In this document: positions 1 through 11,656 of the stretch, one piece after another
Position numbering within the stretch: position 1 is the first letter of the stretch
How the letters are laid out: the number at the start of each line of letters is the position of its first letter
DNA from: Callipepla californica brunnescens
Lineage: Eukaryota > Chordata > Aves > Galliformes > Odontophoridae
Length of the DNA: 64,000 nucleotides
Assembly (NCBI GenBank): GCA_023055505.1
Contig: JALIRH010000004.1
Span: forward strand, 36,275,502-36,339,501
Direction of reading: 5' to 3'
Notes under the pieces: generated by a model
What the model was told of the DNA's origin: nothing
Seen by the model: the letters and a program-made list of their open reading frames with translations, nothing else
Database searches by the model: none
Program-made: the position numbers and the translations under genes

Positions 1-2074
1 GGTACACCCATCTCAATAGGTACTCAGTCTTTGCAGAGTGGAACAGGGTCAGAAGCACGTGTAATTAGTCATTCTGCCTGCCACAAGCTCTATTAAGCTC
101 TATTTAATACCAGTGGTATTAATAAAGGCAGTGAAATGTAAACCAGCAGTATACAAGAATTGTGATCTCAGCACAGCTCTGTCAGGGATAAAGGAAAGTC
201 AGTCTCACAGTAATCAGTTCTTAGAGCACTATATTTCTTAACAGGTTCAGGTGAACATCTTTTCTAGTATTCTCTTTCCTTCCTTTAAATAATCTTAACA
301 GATCAGCAAGTGGCAGAAAAAGAAATCTGCAGAACATCATAATTTTTAAACACATTTTTGCTTCAGATGTAGAATTATACTGCATATTTTTGCCTTTTTT
401 TTTTTTTTTTTTTTTTGCGCGTGTCCTAAAGACTAATCCCTGTAATTTAGGAGAAGAATCAGACAAGGCTTTTTTATTAATCCTGCACTCAACAGTGGAA
501 CATCAGACTATTCTAATAATTCTAATAAGGTTTCAATGAAATAGTGCAAGTAGTAGCAGTATGAGTTTTTCATTACCCTAACCTGATGCTCAATCTTACA
601 TTAAAACGCCTTGTGTTTCAAAAACCTACCCTGATTTTTGTAAATCTTTTTCCCCTTCCCCACACAAAGCTATTCAATTAAAATTTTATATATTATCCTC
701 TAGAAGCAAGGCAGCAGGGATGACAATATTTGCCTACTGACTTCAGAAAAGATAGAATTTTCCCTACTCCTTCCCTTTACTGAAGGTGCTTTTCAGCACA
801 TCTATGCAAAACCCCTGGCTTTTGCAACACACTTCTCTATGCTAAAGCAAAGTCAGAAAACAAACAAGTTAAATGTACTTAAAGGGAGTAATAAAATTGT
901 CCATACAGATCGAGTGACACTGGGTGCACTGACAACAGAAGATGCTGTAAACGCACATTGCAGTGATCTGGCTACTGGGCCTTCTTCTACAAATTAAATT
1001 GTGAATTAATGCATCTAAACTGTAAAATGAAACTTCACTTTTGATCTTATTTCTAGGGTCCCATACATCACCAGAGATACAAGAATAGAAGGTTGAAAAC
1101 ATCTGGCAAAATTATTGTATCACTGTTTTCCACAGGATTTCCTAATCTGCCTAATATACATCCACCTATTAAAGTGTCTGATTGGAAGTTATTTAAAGCA
1201 GAATCTTTCATTCTTCCCAGTTCCCAAAAATCCAGAAATTTATTACTCAGATATCTATCTTCGTCCTGCTATCCATAATTACACTGATGTTCATGAGTGG
1301 AGACAACATCTAAAACTGATCTGTTATTATGAATAATTTTAAGATACTGTATTAGTATAAGGTATTTTATATTGCATTTTTTTGTTTGCTTTTGTTGTTG
1401 TTAGCAACCTGACAGAAGGAGGACAGAGGTCCAGCCCTAAGGAACAACAATTTGCTGTGAAGCCATCTTAACTTTTTCTCCTAGGCAGCAGAAGTAGATT
1501 TAAGTTAATTTGACTTTTTCGTGTGAATATTACTCTTGGCATACACTTTTTCAAAATTATTTTATTCTACTGTGGAAAGAAGAAAGAAAGTGTGAAAATA
1601 ATCTTCCCATTTCTTCATACATTTTCAGAATAATAGTCAGCAGTTTATTTTAATCTAATGAAGAAAAGAGTAAGAGAAATATAAGAACATCAGAAAAGTA
1701 ACAGGACACCCTACTCATCAGCAGAATTTCAAAGAAATAAAAAAAAAAAATCTAAATCAATCAGGGCAAAACAAACAAACCAAATGTGGTAATCTTGGCT
1801 TTTGACCCTTTAATATATTTTATTTTCTATTCCTACTGCACAGTTATGGCACCATTATACAACTGCATGTTTAAAGTAACTGGTCTACTTTCTACCAAAA
1901 ACCATATTTTGCTCTCAATATTTGAGCATGGAAATATATTTTTTTTTTTTACATCATAAACAATTCTTCTGGTATTTGATGGTAGTGTCAGTAACTTTAT
2001 GATTCTGACCACAAATCTGTCTATTTGAATCATCTAGACTTCATAAAATGAGGCCATATAGGTGGCTTTAATTA
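1..2074. other. AT-rich noncoding stretch, no gene recognised
   Basis: AT-rich and CpG-poor, with no recognisable protein and no interspersed repeat that I can name. It holds a T-tract at about 395-416 and short A-runs near 1740. The open frames here are short. One of them (221-466, minus) owes part of its length to the T-tract, which reads as a lysine run on the minus strand. It could be intron or intergenic DNA. Confidence 0.55.
395..416. repeat. poly(T) tract
   Basis: An uninterrupted T run of about 22 bases. It may be an independent microsatellite, since I see no retroelement body attached to it. Confidence 0.85.
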
Positions 2075-2172
2075 ATCATAGAATCACCAAGGTTAGAAAA
2101 GACCTACCAGATCATCTAGTCAAACCATCCACCTATCACATATCATTCTCACTAAGTCATGATCCTCATACT
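2075..2172 (-). mobile_element. CR1 LINE 3' tail, old and truncated
   Basis: The left edge reads ATCATAGAATCACCAAGG, the reverse complement of the CR1 3' terminus. It is followed by GATCATCTAGTCAAACCATC, which matches the usual 'gatcatctagtccaaccatc' tail. The match then continues weakly through 'atcattctcactaagtcatgatcct', comparable to the family's 'accatgcccactaaaccatgtcc' segment. Only the last 100 bases or so of the element remain, in minus orientation and with many substitutions. CR1 is the dominant avian non-LTR retrotransposon, and most copies are 5'-truncated like this one. Confidence 0.75.
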
Positions 2173-2478
2173 TTTTAGTATTAAAGCTACAAAATACTGA
2201 TTTTTATAACCTGGAAGATGGAGTGAGGCTAGGTATGTAGCACGGACCTATTGACCAGTCTCTCAGAAAAGCAGACTCTCAGTTCTTACACTTAAGATCT
2301 TCAGGAAACATGTCAATTCCCATTTAAAGTTTAAATCATCTAATGGCAGCCTTCATACTAGTGGTAGTATTGGCTCATTGTTTAAATTTAGCAGTTAACT
2401 GCTAAATTTTAAGCCGTTTATGCCTTCTGCATACCTCTGTATTTAAAGGGGTGTGTAATTACAAGACAAATCATTTAC

Positions 2479-2649
2479 CCATGGAAAGCCTTGTTCAATA
2501 CAGAGTTTTAACAAATCAAGTGCTAGACTAAATATTGGTGTCATACAGATACCAGCAGGAGGCATAAGTGAAAACCTTTCACCAGACTCATCACAACACA
2601 GGAAAACAAATTCAGAGTCAATTTCACTAGAAAATTTAGCTTCAAACAA
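2479..2649 (-). other. possible coding exon, gene not recognised
   Basis: Read on the minus strand this is an open 57-codon frame starting Leu-Phe-Glu-Ala-Lys and ending Gln-Gly-Phe-Pro-Trp. A GTAAAT donor-like sequence follows directly and an AG precedes position 2649; an alternative acceptor would put the start at 2660. The composition is protein-like, with no low-complexity runs and about a quarter of codons beginning with G. It has mixed acidic, hydrophobic and cysteine residues (FLCC, LALDLLKLCIEQ). The region upstream of the acceptor has only a weak pyrimidine tract. I do not recognise the protein. Open frames of this size do occur by chance in AT-rich DNA, so this is a candidate only. 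Confidence 0.25.
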
Positions 2650-3251
2650 CTCAGCACACACTTGGGTGACAATGATTTCATGCTTCTATATGCTCATATC
2701 AACTTACAGAATAATTTATGCTCAAAAGAGTGGCAAGTCTTCAGTTACATATGCCAAATCACTGTGATTTACGGATATACTGCAGACTTTTTTGTTTTTA
2801 CTAGCATACTACTCAAAAGAATTAGTATTAAGAACTATCAACTACCCTATTGAACCTAAGTAGTGTAATACGCCATAAAGCAGACCTGATCTCTTACAAA
2901 AAAAAAAAAAACAAACCAGTAATGAAAATGTATTACTTTTCTGTCAAGCATGGTTGCCAATATAAGTATTTGTATCAATATTTATAAGCATTGGCATGAG
3001 AAAACATAGTGCTGTACAAACCAATAAACATCAAGACTTCACAATTTGTGAACAAATTCTTGCAGAAGGAAAGTGATCTATCTTTCAAGGTGGTAGAATA
3101 ATTTGCTGAAAGTGCATTCAAATCTAAAAGGTTGAGTCATAAGGATTTGTCAAAAGCCAGGTGAAAAGTCTCAACAGCATAAGAGAAATTACCTCTTTCT
3201 GGAGCTCAGAAATAAGCCTATAGATTAAATCATTCCCTAGTTTTTGCTGCG

Positions 3252-3284
3252 TTTTTTTTTTTTTTGTTTGTTTGTTTGTTTTTT
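3252..3284. repeat. T-rich tract with TTTG units
   Basis: A T-run followed by four GTTT-type units and another T-run. It is a simple low-complexity repeat. Confidence 0.8.
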
Positions 3285-3636
3285 AAATGCTATGATTCAA
3301 GACAATACGCCAAATAAAAATCCATCTGCAGTAAATGGATCCTAAGTAACTAAAACACGCTTGTCAAAGCAACAGAACAGATAGAGCTTTTAGTTCTGAA
3401 ACAGGATATTCATTTCTGGCACCTACATCTATGTCTTCTGGCTTTCATAAATAAACTCATACTCTGCTCTGTAATGTGGAAGACTGCAGATAAAGAAACT
3501 TTTAAGATCAAGAAACTAGAAAACTAGGAACACCTGGCATACCAAATGGACTTTTGTAATGTTTCCAAGAAATTACAGGATGCACCCTTACACAGATGCA
3601 TGGTCCTCCACTTTAACAGCATCTAACATCAAGACA

Positions 3637-3678
3637 TGAGAGAGAGAGAGAGAGAGAGAGAGAAAAAAAAAAAAAAAA
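3637..3678. repeat. (AG)n followed by poly(A)
   Basis: About 13 AG dinucleotides run directly into a 16-base A tract. This gives a purine-only strand of about 40 bases, a compound microsatellite. Confidence 0.9.
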
Positions 3679-6600
3679 GCATCTTTTCTTGACCACTGTC
3701 AACCAGACAAGCTCTCCTGCAGCAGTCAATTGGAGTATACAAATGAAGTGCAATCATAGCCTCTAAGAGCCATAAAGGGTGGTTTAGTAATTCTTAGGTC
3801 CTTTTCTATCCACAATATCTAGAGATTGATCCCCTGAGTAAAGCTTTGGATCCCACTAGGCCCCAAGATACCTACAGGTTAAACCCCATGATGTTTACTT
3901 CAGATCTTAGTTTCTACTCTTATCAGACATCTCATACTAACAAGCCCTGAGATTCAAAATATTTCTGCTAACCTCGGTAGACCATTTTCTTCACTAGTTC
4001 TAAAGCTTCCAAATCATCCAAGCTTTGTTTATGACAGTACAGAATAACAGTAATACAGTACTCTTGAGAAGGCAGTTTGTGTCAACCACAAAACTTGTAT
4101 CCTTGGGTAAAGCAACATCTAAGTTTATATTACCTAATATTACAAATTCAAGTCTCAGGAATGTTTCCTGAAGGGTTTCAGGTATAAATTTCACTAGGAG
4201 ATGCTTATAAAACATTGAGATAGCTCATTACAAGACCAGAGAACTTTAGCTCTGCAGATCTATTCCATAAAACATAGTGCATTCATCCAGATGAATAGAG
4301 AGAATGAATTGTTGCATAAAGTTCATGTGTCAACCTATGACTGGTAGCAATGCTCATTTAACGAGCAGCACAATAAGAACAAAAGTTCAACAACTGGATA
4401 TGAATTAGTACAGGAATTCCTGCTCTAATGGAAGAAATCAGCACATTTTAAGTTCTGCTTATCTTTGTTGATGAATTGGCTGTTTCATCACATTAGCTGT
4501 TCAGAATCACAAGATGCTTACAGTTTCAAATGAAGAAATCCTTTAACTCACAGGATACTGTACAAAACACTTAGACAATATCCACCACTGTTGTAACAGA
4601 AATTTAAACAAACTTGAATAATTTTTTTTTTTTTTTAAAGTATTTTTCAGAAGTACAGAAAATACTACGGAATTTCAAGGGCTGAGATAAGAGCATATGC
4701 TTAAGTGACTCAGCCAACATCACACACAGCTCTCAGCAGCTCTGAAGAGTAAACCCAGGTCCCCTAAGTCCCCTCTCTTGTATTTTAATAATAATAACAT
4801 TCCCAGTCATTCACCCAAGTACTGCTCCAGACTGTCATTTTTTCAACATGAGTTACTGCAGAATTTGAGCCGGGTGTGACTTTAAACAAGTTTTCCTAAG
4901 GTTATCTGGCATCAAGTAGTGTCTTACAAATACTGCACGCATAAGTAGATGATGGCAGAGGAAAAAGGGGAAAAAGATGTAGCAAATAGAGAAAGATGGA
5001 TGTTGCACTTTCCTTTCCATCCCAAACACAGGCATCCTTTTCCATACTGACCTGGTGCACATCTCCACAGGGTCATCACGTCCTACATAATTTTAATATA
5101 GTTCCTTATTCATTGTATTCACCCAACTGTCCTCTTTAAAGCTATATAATTAGTACTCCATTACTAATTCAAATTCAGGGAAATTCAACTTCTGTTTGCT
5201 TTCCCCTTGCATCTTCTTTGGCAGATTGTTAATTAACAAATGACTATAGATAACAGGTTTGTATTTAAACACTCTGATATGAACACCTGAATCAGTTCAC
5301 TAAAGCCTACATTTCATTCACTGAAAATGCAGAAAAAATATTAGTACTGATTTTACTGCTTTTAATTTATTTTCCTTTAGTCTGAAGAGTTATGAGGTTT
5401 CTGGTTAGATGGCAGGTAGAAGGAATACTAAGAAAGAGGATCCAGAAATAGACAATTTTCCTCTTATTTAAACATATTTTAGGAACTTATGTTCTCTTCA
5501 AATACTATGGACCATTTCCTTAGCAGGGGTGTATATCATAGTCCTTTTACAGCTAACAGTGTTTCAAACTGCTCATTTAAATTGTAAGGTCAGAGTGTCA
5601 TTCTGACACAGTATTAAGTTGGTTAGATCTGTTAGTATTTTAAGATAAAGTCTGATGCCAACTCAGTCTCAGCAATTTCATAGAGATTCGCTTCTGTCAA
5701 GACAGTTAAAAGGCAACTAGGGATGTATCACTACAGTCTTCTGCATTTTTCTTGGTTGGCCACTGTTGCCCACAGTTAGAATCAGAAGTGGGCAAGAAAA
5801 GTTTTGCCTCAGACTGTTTATTCTTACAGTCTACTGAAATTTCATTTTCCTTGTTCTCCTTTCTCGACACTTTTCATTATGTGAGTTGCAAATTATTTGT
5901 CACTATTTATGCTTTTCAAAATATAATAATTAGAAACAGGAATGATAAACCAACACAAGTATTTAAAATATACCTTATTTTCAATCTAATACCCTAATTC
6001 CAATCTGTCTGATGCTGAAATTGATCATCAAACCTCACATATAAGGAAGAAAACTATTGTCTTAAAAAACATTTTGTGTTATGACCTATTTTAGGTTGTG
6101 ATGTTTTATGATTTCATGGTTGCATATCTTCTGCTACGAGAGCTACTTCATATCTTTTGACTTTAGAATGCACAATTTCACAAGTTGTGAATCAAGTTTT
6201 AAGCAATACAGAAGATACTTTAGCACAAGGAATGCTGTCAATATCCAGCACTGGAACACCCATGATTTTAGCTTTCTTTGTGCTCATACAATAAGCAGTC
6301 AAGTCTGAGATCTCAGAACTAGGCCATCTATATCAAAATCCTATGCCTGTCCTAGTACTTTTTATTTTAAGAAGTCCGTTAACAGCATTTTCTCTCAAAA
6401 TATCAGTTATTCTCAACTTCAAAGAAAGTGAAAAACTGAACATTCCAGATTACTGATATTATTTTGCTGGAAATGACAGAAGCAGCAAAGCTGAAAAGCA
6501 AACTGGAATGTTCAAAGTAAATGAAGGGAAAAAAAATAGCAATTTTGGAACTCTGAGTGAACAATTCCAAAGTTCTATATCAGATAGAGGATACAGACAA

Positions 6601-7189
6601 CACCGATTATTTGCTTATTGTTCAGACTGAGTATTGAAAAACAGAACAATTAATACTTCATTTTCTCTTTACTAAATACAGTCACGGTCCGCCAATCTTA
6701 ATTTTAAGCCCAAAATGATTTTACAACCATAACAAGAGAGCATGCAATGTGTTTGATTTGTTTATACATTAACTATTAAACATTCTTCATTATTTTCAAC
6801 AGATTATTTTATAGTATTTTGCTGGTAATCTCACAAAATATTTAGAACAAGAAGCTGTTCTGGAAAAGAAGTGACAATTCCATTTCTCCATACTACATGT
6901 GCAGAAATTGTATGACTGTAAATCACAGTCTTCCAGGATATAGCCTGCTTTCAAAGGAATACCTAATGCAGAACAGTTTTTATGATGTTTGTCTTCCCCT
7001 GAGCGTGAGACAGATATTCTATACCAAAAACTTAAAGCCAATTATCTACCTATTTCTATCAAAACAACAATTTTCATAAAGGCCTGTCCAACAACTAAAC
7101 AAGATGCAAACAAGCACAAAAGAGGTGTTACTGTTTAAAAGACCTTTTCAATTTATCCAAATACAAACATTAGCGTATGTGGGACTTAC

Positions 7190-7254
7190 TACAGTAATTT
7201 AAAGATCAGTTCATTTTTAAATTGCTTTCATTGTGCCTTTCTGGACATTATACT
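7190..7254 (-). other. splice-framed noncoding segment (possible lncRNA/UTR exon)
   Basis: On the minus strand a pyrimidine-rich acceptor (CTGTTTTCTTTTCACGCTGCAG on the transcript sense, summarised) precedes a 65-base segment that ends at a consensus GTAAGT donor. All three frames contain a stop, so it cannot be an internal coding exon. It could be a noncoding exon or a chance pairing of splice-like motifs. Confidence 0.15.
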
Positions 7255-8740
7255 CTGCAGCGTGAAAAGAAAACAGACGTAGCTCCAGAAAAGATATTTT
7301 TTTGTTCTTAATCGAATCTTCATTCATCCTATACTTGCGTGAAACTTCCAATGACATGAAAATTTTGTTCATGACAGCTACGGAAAAGCCAAGAGGAGGT
7401 TTCAATACTTACATAAGAAGTATTCTATAATGCAAGTCCAATTACGTGACACAGAAATAAAATCAAAATATAATAGACAAAATAAGTCAAATTGTACACA
7501 AAAAAAATCAAATTTAAACTAAAAGAAGGGAGATTTAGATGAGGTGATAAAAAAAAATTGTGGTTTTGTGCCCATTGCACATTTTAATAAAATCCACTGT
7601 TAATATGAACTTTCAACAAATTTTAACAAGGACTCTTGGAATCAGCATAATCTTGACTAATAAGATCTATTTCATTAAAAAAAAAAAAATCAGCTGAATC
7701 ACGTTGACATCTCATTTCAATTCAGATACTCCTAATGATTATCTACAAACTTGAAAAACTTCACAACTACAAGAAGGTCTCTGTGTCCTAGACACCAGTT
7801 TTAATGAGCTATCTCAACACAGATATTCCAATAGAAACACGATAAACAGGTTGCTAATCAGGAAAAAGTCTTCATTTCTTTTGATCTAGATTTTTTATTT
7901 ATATTTAAGAGGAAAGTGATCTGACAGTGTTTATTTTTTAAGAATGTTTTCCATTAGCAAGACCTGACATGTGAGGAACAGATCAAATAAGGAAATTAGT
8001 ATATAAAGTGGCATTTGAGCCCTAAAGTCTAGCACTTGAGAAATGTGATTTTTGCAAATTCACCATCTTCTTCCCTTTCAAAGTCTCTAGGTTATCTGTG
8101 CTTCAACCACAGAATAGTACCTAGTACTAATTTCTCAGGCCCGATGGAATGTACAGTCTAGACTTTCAAAGGCTCTTGACACATTTTGACAGCATAATAT
8201 CCCACCTCACATCACAAGCTCCCATAAAACACTTAAGGACATGACTTCTTCCACACCTAGAAATCTAATAATGAGAGTCTTAACATGGCATTCAACATGA
8301 CCAACATACTGATTTCATTTTCTGCTTCATCTGTGGCAGGAATCTGAATTTTAGGCTGTGCTTAATTACAACTCCACAAGCATTCTGAGGAAGAGTCTAT
8401 TTATGAAGCTGTACTACTCCATAAGAAATATTTAGCTACTCAGGGAGCAACGCAAAAGCAAAAGAAGTTTTCTGCAGACTATTTATTAGGGTATTCACCA
8501 GAGACACTCTAGCCCAAATTTTCTATTCTGATGAATATTTATGAATCTCCTCTTATTGAGGCCTGTCTACCTTGTATAAAATTCTTACATATTCATTTGA
8601 ACTGAGAAGACAATGCAAGAGTCCTGAGTGCCCTTATAATGAACTGCAGAATTATTCTTTGACAGTAATAGCTGTCTCCTTACCCAAGGCAGAATAACTC
8701 CCAAAAAGATGAACTGAACAATCCTGCTCCTAAATTTCTC

Positions 8741-9112
8741 TTCAGCTTGGAAAAGGTTCCAGGGAGACCTCATTGTGGCCTTCTAGTACATGAAAAGAGC
8801 ACGTAAACAGGAGGGGGAATGACTGTTTACACGGGTTGACAGTGATAGAACAAGGATAAATGATTTTAAACTGAGGCTGGGGAGATTTAGGTTAGATATT
8901 AGGAGGAACTTTATCATTCAGAGAGTAGTGGCGCACTGGAACAGGTTGTCCAGAGTGGTTATGGTTGTCCCATCCCTGAAGGCAATTGAGACAAGACTGG
9001 ATATGGCTTCAGGCAGCCTGGTCTAGTGGTCGGTGACCCTGCCCATGACAAGGGGGTTGAAACTGGATGATCTTTGAGGTCCTTTTCAACCCAGGCTGTT
9101 CTATGATTCTAT
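8741..9112 (+). mobile_element. CR1 LINE, 5'-truncated 3' end
   Basis: It starts within the end of the CR1 ORF2 region (TTCAGCTTGGAAAAGGTTCC, then 'agggagacctcattgtggcc'). It passes through the characteristic 'gatttaggttagatattaggaggaac' block and 'ctggaacaggttgtccagag'. It finishes with 'gatgatctttgaggtcc' and GTTCTATGATTCTAT. The terminal 8-bp repeat 'ATTCTATG' is diagnostic for CR1. The fragment is about 370 bp in plus orientation, moderately diverged, and has no intact reading frame. An open frame on the opposite strand overlapping its left edge (8585-8773) is partly antisense to it and is not a gene. Confidence 0.9.
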
Positions 9113-9328
9113 AATCGTTTCACCCATGGTTCAAAAACTAGAACAGTAGAAACGATATATCTGTTACAAAATATGTACAGACATTAGTTAAAGTATCTTA
9201 CACTAAGCGTGGATAGTTTTTATCAGGTTGGATACAACAAATGTATTTCATCCTTCCAGTTTCTGTCAAAAAAGGACTATCTTGATCTAAATGTTATTGT
9301 CACAAAGAAATAATTCATAACATTAATA

Positions 9329-9354
9329 TTTATTCAAAGTTAACTTTGAATAAA
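9329..9354. repeat. perfect 26-bp palindrome
   Basis: The sequence centred on AAAGTTAACTTT is identical to its own reverse complement over 26 bases with no spacer. It lies in the spacer between two CR1 fragments. It overlaps a wider AT-rich inverted/direct repeat cluster (AATAAAGTTAAT ... ATTAACTTTAT, and two copies of TAAGTTAATAAC-like units) reaching to about 9395. Confidence 0.9.
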
Positions 9355-9504
9355 GTTAATAACTAAGTTAATAACTAATTCAACATTAACTTTATCCAAA
9401 GACTGGAGGCCACGTGACATTTTGTCTCCGTCACTTATCACAGTTCCCTAAGTCTATTTACATACATCTTGCTGATAATCCTTCCTTTCAGGAATAAAGT
9501 TGTC

Positions 9505-10080
9505 TAGGTAGTAGCAACAGACTTGGCAAATGAGGAGAGAGTATTGGATACTGTCTATCTCAACTTCAGCACAGTTGCCAACGGTCTCCCATTGCTTTCT
9601 CATAGATAAGCTCATAAAGCACGAGGTAGATGAGCAGGTAGGGAACTGGCATAAAAACTGTATCAATAGCTGAGACCAGAAGGTGGTAATTAATGTCATA
9701 AGGGTACGGGTACTTGGAAAACAGTAACTAGCAGTATATCCTGGGGTCAGTACTAGTAGGCCAGGAAGTCTTGTTTCCAGAGAGACCTCAAAATGTTGAA
9801 AAAGTGTGCTGATAGGAACTTCATTAAATTCAACTAAGCCATGGAAGCACAACATCCAGCACTTCTCCTGGTGCGAAACAACACTCATAACCAGCAAATT
9901 CTGAGGAGAGACTGCTGCCATGCTCTGTGCACCTTCAGGTACTAGTATACATTCATAAGAACTCTTATGTAATTTGACAGAAAATGATCTGGTTGTTGAG
10001 GTAGACACCAAGTTCAACATGAGCCAGCAATGTGCCCTTTTCATGAAGGTTTTATCTTAGGCTGCATTAGCAGGACTCTA
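9505..10080 (+). mobile_element. CR1 LINE ORF2 fragment with internal deletion
   Basis: The plus strand matches the CR1 reverse-transcriptase region in the expected order. First comes 'ctatctcaacttcagcacag', then 'ccaacggtctccca', then 'ggggtcagtactag'. A 'cattaaattcaac' block follows, then GAACATGAGCCAGCAATGTG, and finally 'ctgcattagcaggac'. The stretch that should encode the catalytic Ala-Asp-Asp motif, between 'ggtcagtactag...' and 'cattaaattcaac', is too short. The core of the RT active site is therefore deleted. No intact frame remains in the sense direction. The 196-codon open frame on the minus strand here is antisense to this fossil and should not be annotated as a gene. Confidence 0.8.
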
Positions 10081-11608
10081 GCAGGCAGAGGTTTATATGT
10101 TCTCATATTTCCATTTACAATTTATTACTCATTATTGCATATTTACTGACTTAGGAAAAAATTTACCCCTGTTAAACAGCTCACTGCATTGTTAAATTGG
10201 TAGTGAGTCACCAGTAAATAAAAATCAATTTTATTTCCCACAGTAAGTATGAATAAAGAAAATCTATGTCCCTTGGGATCAAAGAAAAAAAATCAAATAG
10301 AAGAAACATATTACTCTAACATTGCATGTGGAAGAAATTGACACTATAATCACTGGCCTTGTCTAAAAAAACTAAATCACAGAAAACATACCTAAATTTG
10401 CAAAGGCAACAGTAAGAAATGATTTAAACTTTAATGCACCTAGTCCAAAGGAAAAAATAATTTGCTCTTTAAAAGAGAAAATGATCATCATAATTCTATG
10501 CAACTTAATGATTACTCCTTAAACTGAAGTAATTAGGAATCATTTGAAAAAATATTTTAACAAATTGTGATGGGCTTTCTGTAAGAAGAGAGGTTGACTG
10601 AGATTTCAATTCATTAGTGGAATGAATCTAAGTGTATTTATTTTTAAATGATAAGTCTTATCTGAAACAGGATTGTTTTTTACTTAAACTGACTGATAAG
10701 AACCTTTGAAATATTTTCATAACAGTAGCAGCAAGCACTCTATCTCAGCTTATTGCCATAGCAGTACTAAAGGAATAATGGTTTCAGTCAGGGATTAGAA
10801 GCCCACTGTCACAAACACTGGACAAGTGCTTCATCCAGACACACTGATGAGCACTTCAGACTCTCAGTACTAGATACAGCTTAACACCCAGCACAGTTTT
10901 GGATATGCATTTAAGGATAATCCCAATCATCAAAGCACAGGTTTAATTTCACTTTGTCTTATTCTATTTTGTCTTCTAATTCCACTTTGTCTCCTGTACT
11001 TCCCTGGAGAGTTTTTGTACATAATTATGACAGATAAATATCCGAAGAAATGTAAATATACATCTTAAATTTAACGGAGGAAATTTTTAGAACAGATGTA
11101 GCTATTTAAGCGCTCAAGCAATTAGTACTAAAGCATGTCAGATCACTTAGAAATGAAAGTATAGTCACTTATCTTTCTGTCATAGTCCTACTATAACTAC
11201 ATAAGTCAGAATAGCAATATAGTTAATGTACATTATAATTATCATTATTAAAATTAGTAAGACCCAAAGAGACATGTAACTTTAATCTTCTGAAATATTT
11301 CACATTTATTGCACTCTGAAAAGTGCCTGAATGTGACACTGCACATTTTCATTTAACTCCCAAAACAATGTTTTTAGTTCTTTTTGAAATATATTTTCTT
11401 ATGTATATATTTACTTAATATCTCAAACAATTAGCTTCTCATTTGTACCTTATTTTAAATCTATGAATTACACAGCTCTAGATATCCTCACAGAAAATAA
11501 TTCATATTATTTTTCACTTCAATACAGGTAATATTTTACTTAGTAGGAACAGCAGCAAATAATTTCAAAGAAGGTTGTAAACTTCTCTCAGAAGCTCTAC
11601 AATTCAGT

Positions 11609-11610
<2 letters not shown>

Positions 11611-11653
<43 letters not shown>
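11611..11653. repeat. (CA)n microsatellite
   Basis: About 21 uninterrupted CA dinucleotides. On the minus strand it reads as a Cys-Val run inside a spurious open frame (11608-11832). It is a good candidate polymorphic marker. Confidence 0.95.

Positions 11654-11656
<3 letters not shown>

Larger units (their letters stand above)
2173..8740. other. AT-rich stretch with simple repeats and one possible exon
   Basis: No complete gene and no recognisable transposon. It contains a T/TTTG tract near 3252-3284, an AG/A microsatellite near 3637-3678 and T-tract 4622-4636. A possible coding exon on the minus strand at 2479-2649 is listed separately. A 65-bp splice-framed segment at 7190-7254 (minus) has strong splice signals but stops in all frames. 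The rest shows nothing I can name. Confidence 0.5.

Noticed and set aside
221..466. 81-codon minus frame with lysine run
   Set aside because: The frame bridges a poly(T) tract, and the lysine run is the tract read in antisense.
2290..2340. Splice-framed segment just downstream of the 2479-2649 candidate exon
   Set aside because: The only open frame does not match the outgoing phase of the candidate exon, and the acceptor is weak.
4552..4587. 36-bp minus-strand segment with good acceptor and GTGAGT donor, open in phase 0
   Set aside because: Too short for the open frame to mean anything without transcript evidence.
9454..10044. 196-codon open frame on the minus strand, the longest in the window
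   Set aside because: It is antisense to a plus-strand CR1 ORF2 fossil (blocks such as GAACATGAGCCAGCAATGTG) and has no independent protein signature.
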